A stretch of DNA of 64,000 bases, taken from the NCBI RefSeq assembly GCF_022919075.1, contig NZ_CP095078.1, positions 1,798,001 to 1,862,000 of the forward strand, read 5' to 3'. The notes under the pieces were generated by a model, which saw only the letters and a list, made by a program, of their open reading frames with translations, was not told the origin of the DNA and searched no databases. This stretch comes from Nocardioides sp. W7 (GTDB lineage: Bacteria > Actinomycetota > Actinomycetes > Propionibacteriales > Nocardioidaceae). Position 1 is the first letter of the stretch. The number at the start of each line of letters is the position of its first letter. Both the position numbers and the translations under genes were made by a program. Of this stretch, positions 1 to 8,124 are shown piece by piece.

Positions 1-828
1 CGCGGTCTCCGGCCGGTGCCCGAGCACGTCGGCGTAGAACTCCCGCCAGGCCAGCTCGGTGCGGTAGGTCCGCGCCCCCTCGCTGCGGCGCCGGGCCAGG
101 TCGGCGAGGAGCGTGCGGGGGTGCACCTCGCCGTACTTGAGGTGCACCGACATCCGCGAGGTCCCGTCGAGGCCGGGCTTGTCGCGCTCGTCGGCGTAGG
201 CGTCGACGTGGTCCAGGAAGTCCGCCCAGCGTCGCCGCGCCGCGTCCTCACCGGCCTCGGGGAGCTCCAGCCCGGCGGACGGCTCCGGGTCCGGGATCTC
301 GGTGGTGCCCTCGTCGAGCGCGAGCCAGCCCACCCCGGGCGGGGCCTCGACCGGGGGCCGCCAGCCGTGGTCGGCCCAGGCCTTCGAGAACGGGGTGAAG
401 ACCTGGTAGGGCGACCCGTCGCCCTTGGTCACCCGCCCCGGCGCCACGGCGTACGACGACCCGGTGCGCACCAGCTCGATCCCGGCCTCGGCCAGCGCCT
501 CCTCGACCGCGGCGTCGCGCTCGCGGCCGTAGGGACCGTAGTCGGCGGCGACGTGGACCCGGGTCGCGCCGACCGCCTGCGCGGCGAGCAGCACCCGGCG
601 GCCCGGATCGCCGCGCACGACGCTCAGGCGGCCACCCTGCTCCCGCAGGGATGCGTCGAGCGAGCGCAGCGAGGCGCCGAGGTAGGCGCGGCGGCTGGGT
701 CCGGCCGGACCCCACAGCGCCGGGTCCAGCACGAAGAGCGGGAGCACGTCGCCGGCCCCGGCGGCGTCGACGAGCGCGGGGTTGTCGGCTAGGCGCAGGT
801 CACGGCGGAACCACATCAGGGCAGGCAT
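1..828 (-). CDS. phr: Deoxyribodipyrimidine photolyase (C-terminus beyond window)
   Basis: Light-driven repair of UV-induced cyclobutane pyrimidine dimers in DNA, using FAD and an antenna chromophore. The protein begins MPALMWFRRDLRLADNPAL, the classic photolyase/cryptochrome N-terminus, and continues through the Rossmann-like antenna domain (VLPLFVLDPALWG; VRGDP; the ADYGPYGRERD stretch) into the linker and the start of the FAD domain (WADFLDHVDAYADERD, MSVHLKYGEVHPRTL, ELAWREFYADV). 276 codons are visible; the family is usually 430-480 residues, so the C-terminal FAD-binding half runs off the left edge. The start is the ATG whose product matches the family N-terminus. It is divergent from the ideR-like gene with about 60 bp between them. 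I saw no SOS box in that gap. Confidence 0.93.
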   Translation of the reverse strand, partial: MPALMWFRRDLRLADNPALVDAAGAGDVLPLFVLDPALWGPAGPSRRAYLGASLRSLDASLREQGGRLSVVRGDPGRRVLLAAQAVGATRVHVAADYGPYGRERDAAVEEALAEAGIELVRTGSSYAVAPGRVTKGDGSPYQVFTPFSKAWADHGWRPPVEAPPGVGWLALDEGTTEIPDPEPSAGLELPEAGEDAARRRWADFLDHVDAYADERDKPGLDGTSRMSVHLKYGEVHPRTLLADLARRRSEGARTYRTELAWREFYADVLGHRPETA

Positions 829-887
829 CGGCCCACCAGTAGCCGCGACGTGGGCATCGCAACCGTCGATGAGACACAATGTGCGGC

Positions 888-1574
888 GTGAGCGATCTGA
901 TCGACACCACCGAGATGTACCTCCGGACCATCTACGAGCTGGTCGAGGAAGGCATCGTCCCGCTGCGTGCCCGGATCGCCGAGCGGCTCCACCAGAGCGG
1001 CCCGACGGTGTCCCAGACCGTGGCCCGGATGGAGCGCGACGGCCTGCTCACCGTCGAGGGCGACCGCCACCTCGAGCTGACCGACCAGGGTCACCGGCTC
1101 GCGACCCGGGTGATGCGCAAGCACCGGCTCGCCGAGCGGCTGCTCACCGATGTCATCGGCCTCGACTGGGAGCTCGTCCACGAGGAGGCGTGCCGCTGGG
1201 AGCACGTGATGTCCGAGACCGTCGAGCGGCGGCTGCTGGAGCTGCTCGACCACCCCACGGAGTCGCCGTACGGCAACCCGATCCCGGGTCTGCACGAGCT
1301 CGGACAGAGTGAGCTCGGCGAGGACTTCATGACCGACGTCGAGCCGCTGTCCAAGGCGGCCGGCTCGATGGAGGGGCGGGTCCTGGTCCGCCGGATCTCC
1401 GAGGAGATGCAGAAGGACGAGGTCCTGATGAGCGCGATGCGCCGGGTCGGCGCGCTGCCGGACAAGACCGTCACGGTCGTGTCGACGCCCGCGGGCGTGC
1501 TGGTCGGGTCGGGCGGCGAGACCGCCGAGATCGTGCCCGAGGCGGCCGACCACATCTTCGTCAAGCGGGTCTGA
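888..1574 (+). CDS. ideR: Iron-dependent transcriptional repressor, DtxR/IdeR family
   Basis: Fe(II)-activated dimeric repressor of iron-uptake genes. Translated from the GTG at 888, every ligand falls on DtxR numbering: Met10, Cys102, Glu105 and His106 (primary site) and His79, Glu83, His98 (ancillary site). This is why I prefer that GTG over the ATG three codons upstream. The winged-helix segment reads ARIAERLHQSGPTVSQTV and is nearly identical to mycobacterial IdeR. The C-terminal SH3-like domain is present (about residues 145-228), so the protein is full length at 228 residues. No IdeR box was recognised next to the gene. Identity as the global iron regulator is inferred from close similarity to IdeR. 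Confidence 0.95.
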   Translation: MSDLIDTTEMYLRTIYELVEEGIVPLRARIAERLHQSGPTVSQTVARMERDGLLTVEGDRHLELTDQGHRLATRVMRKHRLAERLLTDVIGLDWELVHEEACRWEHVMSETVERRLLELLDHPTESPYGNPIPGLHELGQSELGEDFMTDVEPLSKAAGSMEGRVLVRRISEEMQKDEVLMSAMRRVGALPDKTVTVVSTPAGVLVGSGGETAEIVPEAADHIFVKRV

Positions 1575-1722
1575 CCGGTCTGGACCGGTCGGGGTCGGCG
1601 GGTGACCTCCCGTCAGCGACCTCGTTGAGGGGGCATGCATCTGGTCTCCGTGCCCTGTCCGCCCGCTCCCGTCCCACCGGTCGAGGACGACGGCGTGCAG
1701 CTGCTCCGCGAGCTCGCCGCCG

Positions 1723-2547
1723 TCATGACGCGAGCGCACTGAGGAACTCGCTGCACCCCACGTCGAGCCGGTACGTCGCCAGCTCGTCGCCGCGGGTCGC
1801 CCCCCGGTTGACGATCACCACGGGGACCCCGGCCTTGGCCGCCCGCCGGACGAACCGGAGGCCGCTCATCACCGTCAGGCTCGACCCCGCGACCAGCAGC
1901 ACCCCGTCGGACTCCGCCAGCGCGTCGACCGCGGCGTAGCACCGTCCGACCCGTGGGGCCGGGACGTTCTCGCCGAAGAAGACCACGTCGGGCTTGAGTA
2001 CCCCGCCGCAGCCCTCGCAGCCCGGCACCACGAATCCGGCGGTCTCCTCGAGGTCGACGTCGCCGTCGGGTCGCACCTCGACCGCCACGTGCTGCGTCAG
2101 CCAGCCGGGGTTCGCCGCGTCGAGGCGCTCCTGCAGCGCGGCCCGCGTCGAGGTGGTCCGGCAGTCCAGGCACACGACGTCGGCGATCCGCCCGTGCAGC
2201 GCCACCAGGCGCCGGCTGCCGGCGCGCTCGTGCAGGCCGTCGACGTTCTGGGTGATCAGCAGCTCGGGGTCGAGGCCGGCCAGCGCGTGGTGGCCGGGGT
2301 TGGGATCGGCGCGGCGCATCCGGCTCCAGCCCAGGTGGCTGCGGGCCCAGTAGCGCCGGCGGGCGGGCTCACCCGAGACGAACTCGCCGTACGTCATCGG
2401 CATCCGCGCTGGCGAACCCGGGCTGCGGTAGTCGGGGATGCCGGAGTCGGTCGAGAGCCCGGCGCCGGTCAGCACCACCAGCGGCCGGCCGGCCAGCAGC
2501 GCGAGAGCCGGCTCGGGGTCCGTCTGCGGGGCTGTCGAGACCGTCAA
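1723..2547 (-). CDS. Sir2-family NAD-dependent protein deacylase
   Basis: Removes acyl groups from lysines, consuming NAD+. Visible motifs counted from the TTG start: GAGLSTDSGIPDYR (about 28-41), TQNVDGLH (99-106), catalytic His118 in LHGR, zinc cysteines 126/129 (CLDC) and 177/180 (CEGC), and the GSS NAD-binding motif near 215. Length (274 residues) is normal for bacterial sirtuins. No ATG lies upstream of the GAGLST motif in this frame. The most plausible start is a TTG overlapping the stop of the upstream DUF2277 gene (TTGA), which implies translational coupling. Similar in class to Rv1151c/CobB. Substrate preference (acetyl versus succinyl) cannot be read with confidence. Confidence 0.92.
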   Translation of the reverse strand: MTVSTAPQTDPEPALALLAGRPLVVLTGAGLSTDSGIPDYRSPGSPARMPMTYGEFVSGEPARRRYWARSHLGWSRMRRADPNPGHHALAGLDPELLITQNVDGLHERAGSRRLVALHGRIADVVCLDCRTTSTRAALQERLDAANPGWLTQHVAVEVRPDGDVDLEETAGFVVPGCEGCGGVLKPDVVFFGENVPAPRVGRCYAAVDALAESDGVLLVAGSSLTVMSGLRFVRRAAKAGVPVVIVNRGATRGDELATYRLDVGCSEFLSALAS

Positions 2548-2813
2548 CGGGCGTACCGGACCGCGGCCCGGGCGCGCGCCTTGTCGGCCTCGACGTCGCG
2601 GTTCTTCGGCGGTGCGGTCGTCACCAGCGCGTCCAGCAGGTGCTCGGTGAGGTGGGCGATCTCGGCGACCGCCTGGTCGAACGCGGCCTGGTTGGCCTGC
2701 GACGGCTTGGTCGTACCGCTGACCTTGCGGACGTACTGCAGGGCCGCCGCGGTGACCTCGCTGCGGGTCGCCGGCGGCTCGAAGTTGTTGAGCGGGCGGA
2801 TGTTGCGACACAT
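2544..2813 (-). CDS. DUF2277 family protein
   Basis: A small 89-residue protein starting MCRNIRPLNNFEPPATRSEV, which is the signature N-terminus of the DUF2277 family found in many actinobacteria. Function is unknown. It is highly charged and contains no membrane segment. Its last bases overlap the TTG start of the sirtuin gene, so the two form a bicistron in which the sirtuin may depend on translation of this gene. Just upstream, and separating it from the beta-propeller gene, lies the imperfect inverted repeat at 2837-2963. Confidence 0.88.
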   Translation of the reverse strand: MCRNIRPLNNFEPPATRSEVTAAALQYVRKVSGTTKPSQANQAAFDQAVAEIAHLTEHLLDALVTTAPPKNRDVEADKARARAAVRYAR

Positions 2814-2836
2814 GGCTCGAGGGTACGCCGGGAGCG

Positions 2837-2963
2837 GGTCTCGATACGCTCGCTGGCGCTCGCTACTCGACCAACGAGGGTTCGTCGGTCGAGTAGCCCC
2901 GCGAGGAACGAGAGTTCGTCGGTCGAGTAGCCCCGCGAGGAACGAGCGGGGCGTATCGAGACC
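2837..2963. repeat. Interspersed palindromic repeat of the GGTCTCGATACG type
   Basis: The two ends, GGTCTCGATACG and CGTATCGAGACC, are perfect complements. Inner arms carry GCTACTCGACC and its complement GGTCGAGTAGC. A 33-bp unit beginning GTTCGTCGGTCGAGTAGC occurs twice in tandem (from about 2880 and 2914). The right end abuts the stop codon of the beta-propeller gene, so the transcript can fold into a long hairpin. Elements of this sequence type recur between genes of Nocardioides-like genomes (recalled, not searched). A diverged partial relative lies at 18489-18543. Confidence 0.8.
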
Positions 2964-4862
2964 TCACACCGCGAAGTACGAAACCTCGGACCCGGTCACC
3001 AGCACCACCCGGCCGTCGCCGAGCGGCACGGTGCGGACCTCGTCGACGTCCGAGCCGTGCTCGACCTCCACCATCCGGTTGCTGATCTGCCGGTGGTGCA
3101 GGTGCAGGACCGAGACGTAGCCGGTGCGGCCGGCGCGGCCGTAGTCCTCGACGACGGTGAGCACGGTGCGTCGCTCGGGCAGCCAGGTCAGCTGCCGCGG
3201 GTCCATCCCGGCGAGCGCCTGGGTGTTGCGGCCGTACGACAGCACGTCGAGGCGCTGCACGTCCGCGAGGTCGGTGACGTTGAAGAAGCCGACCTGCGCG
3301 CCCCAGCCTCTCCCGGTGCCGGTGGGGCCCTGGCCGATGCCGATCATCCGGTTCTTGCCGAGCGGGTGGAGGTACTCCGAGAAGCCGGGGATCTTCAGCT
3401 CGCCCAGCAGCGTCGGGGCGGCGGCGGTGAGGTCGACGGCGTACAGCGGGTCGACCTGCCGGAAGGTCACCACGATCGCCAGTCCGTCGAACCAGCGCAC
3501 CGACCGGATCTGCTCGTCCACCCCGAGCTTGTCGAGACGGCCGACCTCGACCAGCCTCGGGCCGTCCTGCTCGAGGGTGAGGACCGAGTTGAAGTTGCCG
3601 GTCAGCTGGGTCGGGCCGACCGCCAGCCGCAGCACGCCGCCCTGCTCGTCCATCGCCCAGCGGTCGGCGACCTGTCCGTCCACGCGACCGCTGGCGAGGT
3701 ACGTCGTGCTGGTGCCGTCGAGGGCCAGGTCGTGGATCGTGGTGCTGCCGCCCAGCCCGGAGACGGACGTTTGGCGGGGACCGCGTCCGATGAAGCAGCA
3801 GTCCTCCCAGCCGGTTCCGTGGCCGGTCGCGAGGTAGAGGTGATCGGCCGAGAAGTAGGCGACGTCGGCTGCGGCGGCGAGACCCTGGACGCTGCGCTCG
3901 GTCGGTTCGTCCGCCTCGAAGCCGACGACGGCCAGGGTGTCGAGCCCGGCGGCCTCCTCGGGGAGCGCGACCGCGGAGCAGTCGAGGAGCGGGCGGACCG
4001 GCTCGGCGTCGTCGGCGATCGTCGGCAGCCAGTCCTCGATCGTCGTCTCGCGGACCAGCCGTCGGTTGGCGCGGGCGGCCTGCCGGTCGGTCCGGCTGCG
4101 CCGGGGCTGGACGAAGGGCAGGCCGGGCAGCCCGGAGGCGACCACGACCCGGACCACGCTGCCGTGCAGTCGCGCGGCCACCAGGCGGGCGTCGTACTCG
4201 GAGGTCGCGGTGAGCGCAGGCCCGGCGGGGTCAGCCAGGTCCACGGTCAGGACCCGGGTGGACCCGTCGTCCTGGGCGGCGACGACCGTCGCGGTGTCGC
4301 CGGAGAGCAGCAGCTCGCCCTGCCGCGCCCGGCTGAGGACGAGGCGCCCGAGCTCGGCGGGGGCGCTGCCGCCGCTGACGTCGTACGTCGTCAGTACGCC
4401 GTCGTCGAGCCGGACCAGCAGCTCGCCGTCGGTCTTGACCACGTCCGGCTCGTCGACCCCGGACTCCTGGACGTTGGTGCCGCTCTCCTCGCTGGTGGCC
4501 CGCTGCGAGGCGGGGGCCTTGGCGGCCGATCTCATGGACTGAGCGCTGGCCGGGAGCGGCGTCGCCATGTCCGCTGCCAGGTTGCCCGTGAGGCTGCGGA
4601 ACAGTGCGCCGTCGTACCCCTGGTTCCAGCCCCACGGGCCGACCAGCTCGAGGGCCCGGCCGACGTAGGCGTCGAGCAGCGTGTCGCAGTCGTCGGCGAA
4701 GCCCACCGGCGCGCCCGGGGCCGCGACGGGCACCGGGTCGGCACCGGCGGCGAGCGTCTGCCCCGTCGGTGCGTCGGAGCCGGTCACGACCGTGCCGGCG
4801 AGAAAGGCGGCCGCGAGGGCGGCGGTGGCACCGAGGACGAGGAGCGGGCGGAAGCGGAGCAT
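2964..4862 (-). CDS. Secreted beta-propeller domain protein
   Basis: Predicted exported protein of 632 residues with the C-terminal beta-propeller architecture (Beta_propel family, PF09826) of actinobacterial and archaeal surface proteins. The start at MLRFRPLLVLGATAALAAAF gives a typical signal peptide: arginines, then a hydrophobic stretch of about 18 residues. A low-complexity linker follows, then VQESGVDEPDVVKTDGELL, the stretch that introduces the propeller in this family. Propeller-like repeats run to the C-terminus with periodic VYFS/LYLATG/VTFR blade strands. No catalytic motif is known. An in-frame extension upstream exists but overlaps the divergent gene and would bury the signal peptide. 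The ATGs of the two divergent genes are about 65 bp apart. Confidence 0.85.
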   Translation of the reverse strand: MLRFRPLLVLGATAALAAAFLAGTVVTGSDAPTGQTLAAGADPVPVAAPGAPVGFADDCDTLLDAYVGRALELVGPWGWNQGYDGALFRSLTGNLAADMATPLPASAQSMRSAAKAPASQRATSEESGTNVQESGVDEPDVVKTDGELLVRLDDGVLTTYDVSGGSAPAELGRLVLSRARQGELLLSGDTATVVAAQDDGSTRVLTVDLADPAGPALTATSEYDARLVAARLHGSVVRVVVASGLPGLPFVQPRRSRTDRQAARANRRLVRETTIEDWLPTIADDAEPVRPLLDCSAVALPEEAAGLDTLAVVGFEADEPTERSVQGLAAAADVAYFSADHLYLATGHGTGWEDCCFIGRGPRQTSVSGLGGSTTIHDLALDGTSTTYLASGRVDGQVADRWAMDEQGGVLRLAVGPTQLTGNFNSVLTLEQDGPRLVEVGRLDKLGVDEQIRSVRWFDGLAIVVTFRQVDPLYAVDLTAAAPTLLGELKIPGFSEYLHPLGKNRMIGIGQGPTGTGRGWGAQVGFFNVTDLADVQRLDVLSYGRNTQALAGMDPRQLTWLPERRTVLTVVEDYGRAGRTGYVSVLHLHHRQISNRMVEVEHGSDVDEVRTVPLGDGRVVLVTGSEVSYFAV

Positions 4863-4926
4863 GGGGCTCGGACGTCGGGTCGGTCCGGCCGGTTCCCGCC
4901 CGGCCGTGTCGATGAGGGGTGGCAGC

Positions 4927-6090
4927 ATGGCCGGCATGCCTGCTGCCCCCGATCTGGACCTGGTGCTCTTCGGCGCCACCGGCTTCACCGGCGCCCTGAC
5001 CGGCGAGTACCTCGCCCGGAACGCCCCCACCGGCCTGCGCTGGGCGCTCGCGGGCCGCAACCCCGAGAAGTTGGCGGCGGAGCGCGACCGGCTGGGCGTC
5101 GAGGTCGAGCTCCTGCACGCCGACGTGACCGACCCGGCCTCGCTCGCCGACCTCGTCGCCCGCACCAAGGTCGTGATCAGCACCGTCGGGCCCTACCTGG
5201 AGTACGGCGAGCCCCTGGTCGCCGCGTGCGCCGAGGCCGGCACCGACTACGTCGACCTCACCGGCGAGCCCGAGTTCGTCGACCGGATGTACGTCGCCCA
5301 CCACGCCACCGCCCAGCGCACCGGTGCCCGGATCGTGCACGCGTGCGGCTTCGACTCGATCCCGCACGATCTCGGCGCCTTCTACACGGTGCAGGAGCTC
5401 GCCGCAGCCGGACCCGTGACCGTCCGCGGGGTGGTCCGCGCCGGCGGCACCTTCTCGGGCGGCACCTTCCACTCCGCGCTGGAGCAGTTCGCGCGGGCTC
5501 GACAGCTGCGGGAGGCGGCCGCCGCCCGGCGCCGGGCCGAGCCGCGGCCGGAGGGCCGCTCGTCGCGGGCGGTGGGCGGCAAGCCGCACCGGGATCCCGT
5601 GCTGGGCTTCTGGCTGGTGCCGCTCCCCACCATCGACCCGTTCGTGGTGGCACGCAGCGGCGCGGCGCTGCCGTCGTACGGTCCGAGGTTCCGCTACTCC
5701 CACTACGCCGGCACCAAGACGCTGCGGTACGCCGTGGGCGGGGCCCTCAGCGTGGGCGCGGTGGCGCTGGCCGCGCAGGTCCGCCCGCTGCGCAACCTGC
5801 TGCTGGACCGGGTGCCCCGGGGCGAGGGACCCGACGAGCGGCGCCGGGAGCGCGCCTGGTTCACCGTCGACCTCGTCGGCGAGGGCGACGGCCGCACCGT
5901 CCACACCCGGGTCTCCGGGGGCGACCCGGGGTACGACGAGACCGCGAAGATGCTCGCCGAGTCCGCGCTCTGCCTGGCCTTCGACGACAACCCGCCGACG
6001 GCCGGTTCGGTGACGACCGCCCAGGCGATGGGAGAGAACCTGCTCATCCGGCTCCGGGCCGCCGGCCTCCGGTTCGAGACCGTCGACTAG
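4927..6090 (+). CDS. Saccharopine dehydrogenase-like, trans-acting enoyl reductase family protein
   Basis: Predicted NAD(P)-binding oxidoreductase of 387 residues. The N-terminus LVLFGATGFTGALTGEYLA is a Rossmann G-x-T-G-x-x-G nucleotide-binding loop. It is followed by TVGPYLEYGEPLVAACAEAGTDYVDLTGE, the hallmark of the saccharopine-dehydrogenase NADP-binding domain in mycobacterial proteins such as Rv2449c and the phthiocerol trans-acting enoyl reductase Rv2953. A later hydrophobic stretch (about 270-295) may associate with membrane. The physiological substrate is unknown; a role in lipid metabolism is inferred only from relatives. The ATG has a GAGGGG Shine-Dalgarno 8 bases upstream. An alternative ATG lies three codons in. 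Confidence 0.88.
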   Translation: MAGMPAAPDLDLVLFGATGFTGALTGEYLARNAPTGLRWALAGRNPEKLAAERDRLGVEVELLHADVTDPASLADLVARTKVVISTVGPYLEYGEPLVAACAEAGTDYVDLTGEPEFVDRMYVAHHATAQRTGARIVHACGFDSIPHDLGAFYTVQELAAAGPVTVRGVVRAGGTFSGGTFHSALEQFARARQLREAAAARRRAEPRPEGRSSRAVGGKPHRDPVLGFWLVPLPTIDPFVVARSGAALPSYGPRFRYSHYAGTKTLRYAVGGALSVGAVALAAQVRPLRNLLLDRVPRGEGPDERRRERAWFTVDLVGEGDGRTVHTRVSGGDPGYDETAKMLAESALCLAFDDNPPTAGSVTTAQAMGENLLIRLRAAGLRFETVD

Positions 6091-6117
6091 TCGGGGCACT
6101 TCGCGAAATGGAAGAAA

Positions 6118-6145
6118 CCCGCTGGTGTCTCGGGTCACCAGCGGG
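6118..6145 (+). terminator. Rho-independent-type hairpin
   Basis: Perfect 10-bp stem CCCGCTGGTG / CACCAGCGGG with an 8-base loop, 27 bases downstream of the oxidoreductase stop codon. There is no long U tract, as usual in high-GC actinobacteria. Confidence 0.7.
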
Positions 6146-6308
6146 CTTCGAGGACGACTTTAAGTGCCGCTCTGAGGGTGCGTCCCGGAAATTCCGTCTG
6201 CCGGACAGGGTGGTCCAGACCGCTGGTTGCTCGCCGAGGGGTCGGGGCAGGAAACGCCGGCCGGACCGGTGGGGCCGGCCGCTTCGAGGTGAGAGCGGAA
6301 GGGACGAG

Positions 6309-6533
6309 ATGGGGGACCACGACCGGAGCCTGCGCTTCCGGCTGCCGCGCGGCGACGGGCTCGTGGTGCAGCGACTGCTGAGCCGCGACGGCTTCGCCGT
6401 CGAGGGCCCGGACGGTCGACCGCTCGACCACCGTGCCGAGCTGAGCGTCGTGGTCGAGACCGAGGGCCGCGAGGCCCGGGTCCGCGAGGTGATCGCCCGC
6501 TGGGCACCCGGTGCGACCCTCCTCAACCGGTGA
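6309..6533 (+). CDS. Small conserved-looking protein of unknown function
   Basis: 74 residues beginning [22 protein letters not shown]. It is acidic/basic balanced, has no signal peptide or membrane segment, and ends in [17 protein letters not shown] Shine-Dalgarno lies at the right distance from the ATG, and third-position GC is high as in neighbouring genes, so I take it as a real gene. I do not recognise a family. It stands alone between a terminator and the cold-shock gene leader. Confidence 0.6.
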   Translation: MGDHDRSLRFRLPRGDGLVVQRLLSRDGFAVEGPDGRPLDHRAELSVVVETEGREARVREVIARWAPGATLLNR

Positions 6534-6618
6534 GCCCGGCCAGCCGGTTGCCGACGATCCAGCCCATGCCGAGTGCGGAGAGCAGCCCGTTGCCGGACCG
6601 GCAATCGTCCGAGGACAC
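6523..6618 (-). CDS. Possible 31-residue hydrophobic peptide (weak)
   Basis: A GTG-started frame encoding a peptide that contains [19 protein letters not shown], a plausible short amphipathic or transmembrane segment. It converges on the 3' end of the small gene at 6309-6533, overlapping it by 11 bp. No convincing ribosome-binding site is visible, and the next in-frame codons upstream look random. Listed because the hydrophobic pattern is unusual for chance reading of GC-rich DNA. It may well be spurious. Confidence 0.2.
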   Translation of the reverse strand: MSSDDCRSGNGLLSALGMGWIVGNRLAGLTG

Positions 6619-6837
6619 GCCGGCGAGATCGCAGACCGTGCCGCCGAAACACCGAACCCGCGACCGATGGCGTACGCTGATCGTGTTGAAGGGATGGCTC
6701 GTGAGTCATCCTTGCCGCACACGATGTCGCGGCTCGTATCTCGTACTCCTGGTTTCGGTTCGCTGGACATCAGTGCAGGTGGATGTCTTCAGCGCCTCGT
6801 GGGCACGACGCCCTCGACAGAAACAAAGGACACAATC

Positions 6838-7041
6838 ATGGCTCAGGGCACCGTCAAGTGGTTCAACGGCGAGAAGGGCTTCGGCTTCATCGCCCAGGAT
6901 GGCGGCGGCGAGGACGTGTTCGTCCACTACTCCGCGATTCAGACCAGCGGCTACAAGTCGCTCGATGAGAACCAGAAGGTCGAGTTCGATCTCGCCCAGG
7001 GCCCCAAGGGTCCGCAGGCCGAGAACGTCCGCATCGCCTGA
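6838..7041 (+). CDS. cspA: Cold-shock protein, CspA family
   Basis: 67-residue single-stranded nucleic-acid binding protein and RNA chaperone. The OB fold shows RNP1 (KGFGFIAQ, about 16-23) and RNP2 (VFVHYSAI, about 30-37). The sequence [15 protein letters not shown] is canonical. An AAAGGA Shine-Dalgarno precedes the ATG, and a strong terminator follows directly, so the gene is monocistronic. The upstream ~300 bp contain no convincing gene on the plus strand and probably include a long 5' untranslated leader, common for csp genes. I could not define the promoter. Confidence 0.97.
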   Translation: MAQGTVKWFNGEKGFGFIAQDGGGEDVFVHYSAIQTSGYKSLDENQKVEFDLAQGPKGPQAENVRIA

Positions 7042-7053
7042 TTTTCACCCAGG

Positions 7054-7087
7054 AAGGGCCCCGACCGCGTAAGCGGTCGGGGCCCTT
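7054..7087 (+). terminator. Terminator of the cold-shock gene
   Basis: Perfect 15-bp stem (AAGGGCCCCGACCGC and its complement) closed by a GTAA loop, 12 bases after the csp stop codon and followed by TTCTGCTT. Confidence 0.9.
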
Positions 7088-7139
7088 CTGCTTGGTCCGG
7101 CAGTGCCGGCCGTGCTCAACCGATCGAGACCGGTTGCGA

Positions 7140-8078
7140 CTACGGAGCGCTCGTCACGGTCACGGCCGCGTCCGAGGCGTCCCCGGTCGAGTAGACGTAC
7201 GTCGCCGCAGCGGTGTCACCGAGCTGGGCACGCAGCCACAGCGCCGCCCACCGGGCGGTGACCGCGATGCTCGTGGCCTGGCTCAGGCTCTGGCTGTTGA
7301 CCTCCGCCTCGGCGCCACTGGGGTTCTGGACGTCGGTGATGCCGTAGTGGTTGGCACCGGTCACGCGCACGATCTGCTTGTGGCCGTTCGCGATCTTGGT
7401 GTAGCTGGTCTCGGCCTGGGCGGGCTCGGCCATGCCGTCGGACTGACCCTGGACGAGCTGCACCGGGATCTGGTTGTCGATGGTGGGGTAGATCCCCAGG
7501 ATCGCGTTGTTGGTGCCGTAGAACGACCCGGCCTTCACCGCCGAGGGGAGGTCGAAGGACAGGGTCGTGCAGAACGGGATCGAGCACTTGTCCTCGGCGA
7601 TGCTCAGACCGGTCGCGCCACCGAAGGAGTGGCCCAGCAGGACCATCGTGTCGGTGTCGATGCGGTCGTGCAGCGGAGAGGCCGCCGAGGCGTTCTCGGC
7701 GGCCATCCACGACAGCGTCTCCGCGACCTGGCTGGTCGAGGTGTAGTAGTCGTGGTCGAAGAAGTTGAGACGCTTGTGGTTGGGCGTCACGACGATGAAG
7801 CCGTACGACGCCACGGCTGCGGCGTACTGGCTGTAGTACTGGCGGTGCACCTTGCCGCCCTGGAGCAGCAGGGCGACGGGCAGCTCGCCGACGGCGTTCG
7901 TCGGGTAGTGGACGCCGGTGCCGTCGTTCTTGATCTTGCTCTGGTACGACGAGACCGCTGCCGGCTCGATCGGCGACGAGGGGTCCGCCTTCGCGATGCT
8001 CGGTGCTGCCACGGTCACCGTGGCGGCCAGTACGAGAGCAGAGAGAGCGCGCAGGGGGAGGGCGCTGAATCTGGACAT
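7140..8078 (-). CDS. Secreted alpha/beta hydrolase (chlorophyllase/PET-hydrolase-like)
   Basis: 312-residue exported hydrolase. A signal peptide (MSRFSALPLRALSALVLAATVTVAAPSIAKA) is followed by an alpha/beta-hydrolase domain. The nucleophile elbow is GHSFGGATG near residue 148; the candidate acid is the Asp in VQGQSDGMAEP, and the candidate base is the His in TGANHYGITD. An FIVVTPNHK strand lies in the oxyanion-hole region. The fold resembles chlorophyllase, dienelactone hydrolase and cutinase-like polyesterases, so an extracellular ester substrate is likely but not proven. It lies 46 bp downstream of another secreted hydrolase in the same orientation and is probably co-transcribed with it. 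Confidence 0.8.
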   Translation of the reverse strand: MSRFSALPLRALSALVLAATVTVAAPSIAKADPSSPIEPAAVSSYQSKIKNDGTGVHYPTNAVGELPVALLLQGGKVHRQYYSQYAAAVASYGFIVVTPNHKRLNFFDHDYYTSTSQVAETLSWMAAENASAASPLHDRIDTDTMVLLGHSFGGATGLSIAEDKCSIPFCTTLSFDLPSAVKAGSFYGTNNAILGIYPTIDNQIPVQLVQGQSDGMAEPAQAETSYTKIANGHKQIVRVTGANHYGITDVQNPSGAEAEVNSQSLSQATSIAVTARWAALWLRAQLGDTAAATYVYSTGDASDAAVTVTSAP

Positions 8079-8124
8079 GCTGATTCCCTTTCTGGGGGGG
8101 GTGTGGCCTGGAGGGGCGGTGGAG

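Noticed and set aside
888..1574. Possible IdeR boxes around the ideR gene
   Set aside because: I found no TTAGGTTAGGCTAACCTAA-like 19-mer in the divergent region with the photolyase gene.
1635..1742. A 35-codon plus-strand frame (MHLVSVPCPPAPVPPVE...) between ideR and the sirtuin
   Set aside because: Short, proline-rich, no recognisable ribosome-binding site, and it overlaps the 3' end of the sirtuin gene; likely chance.
3057..6533. A long plus-strand frame opposite the beta-propeller gene and out of frame with the reductase gene
   Set aside because: Runs through two well-supported genes on other frames and has no homology-like content.
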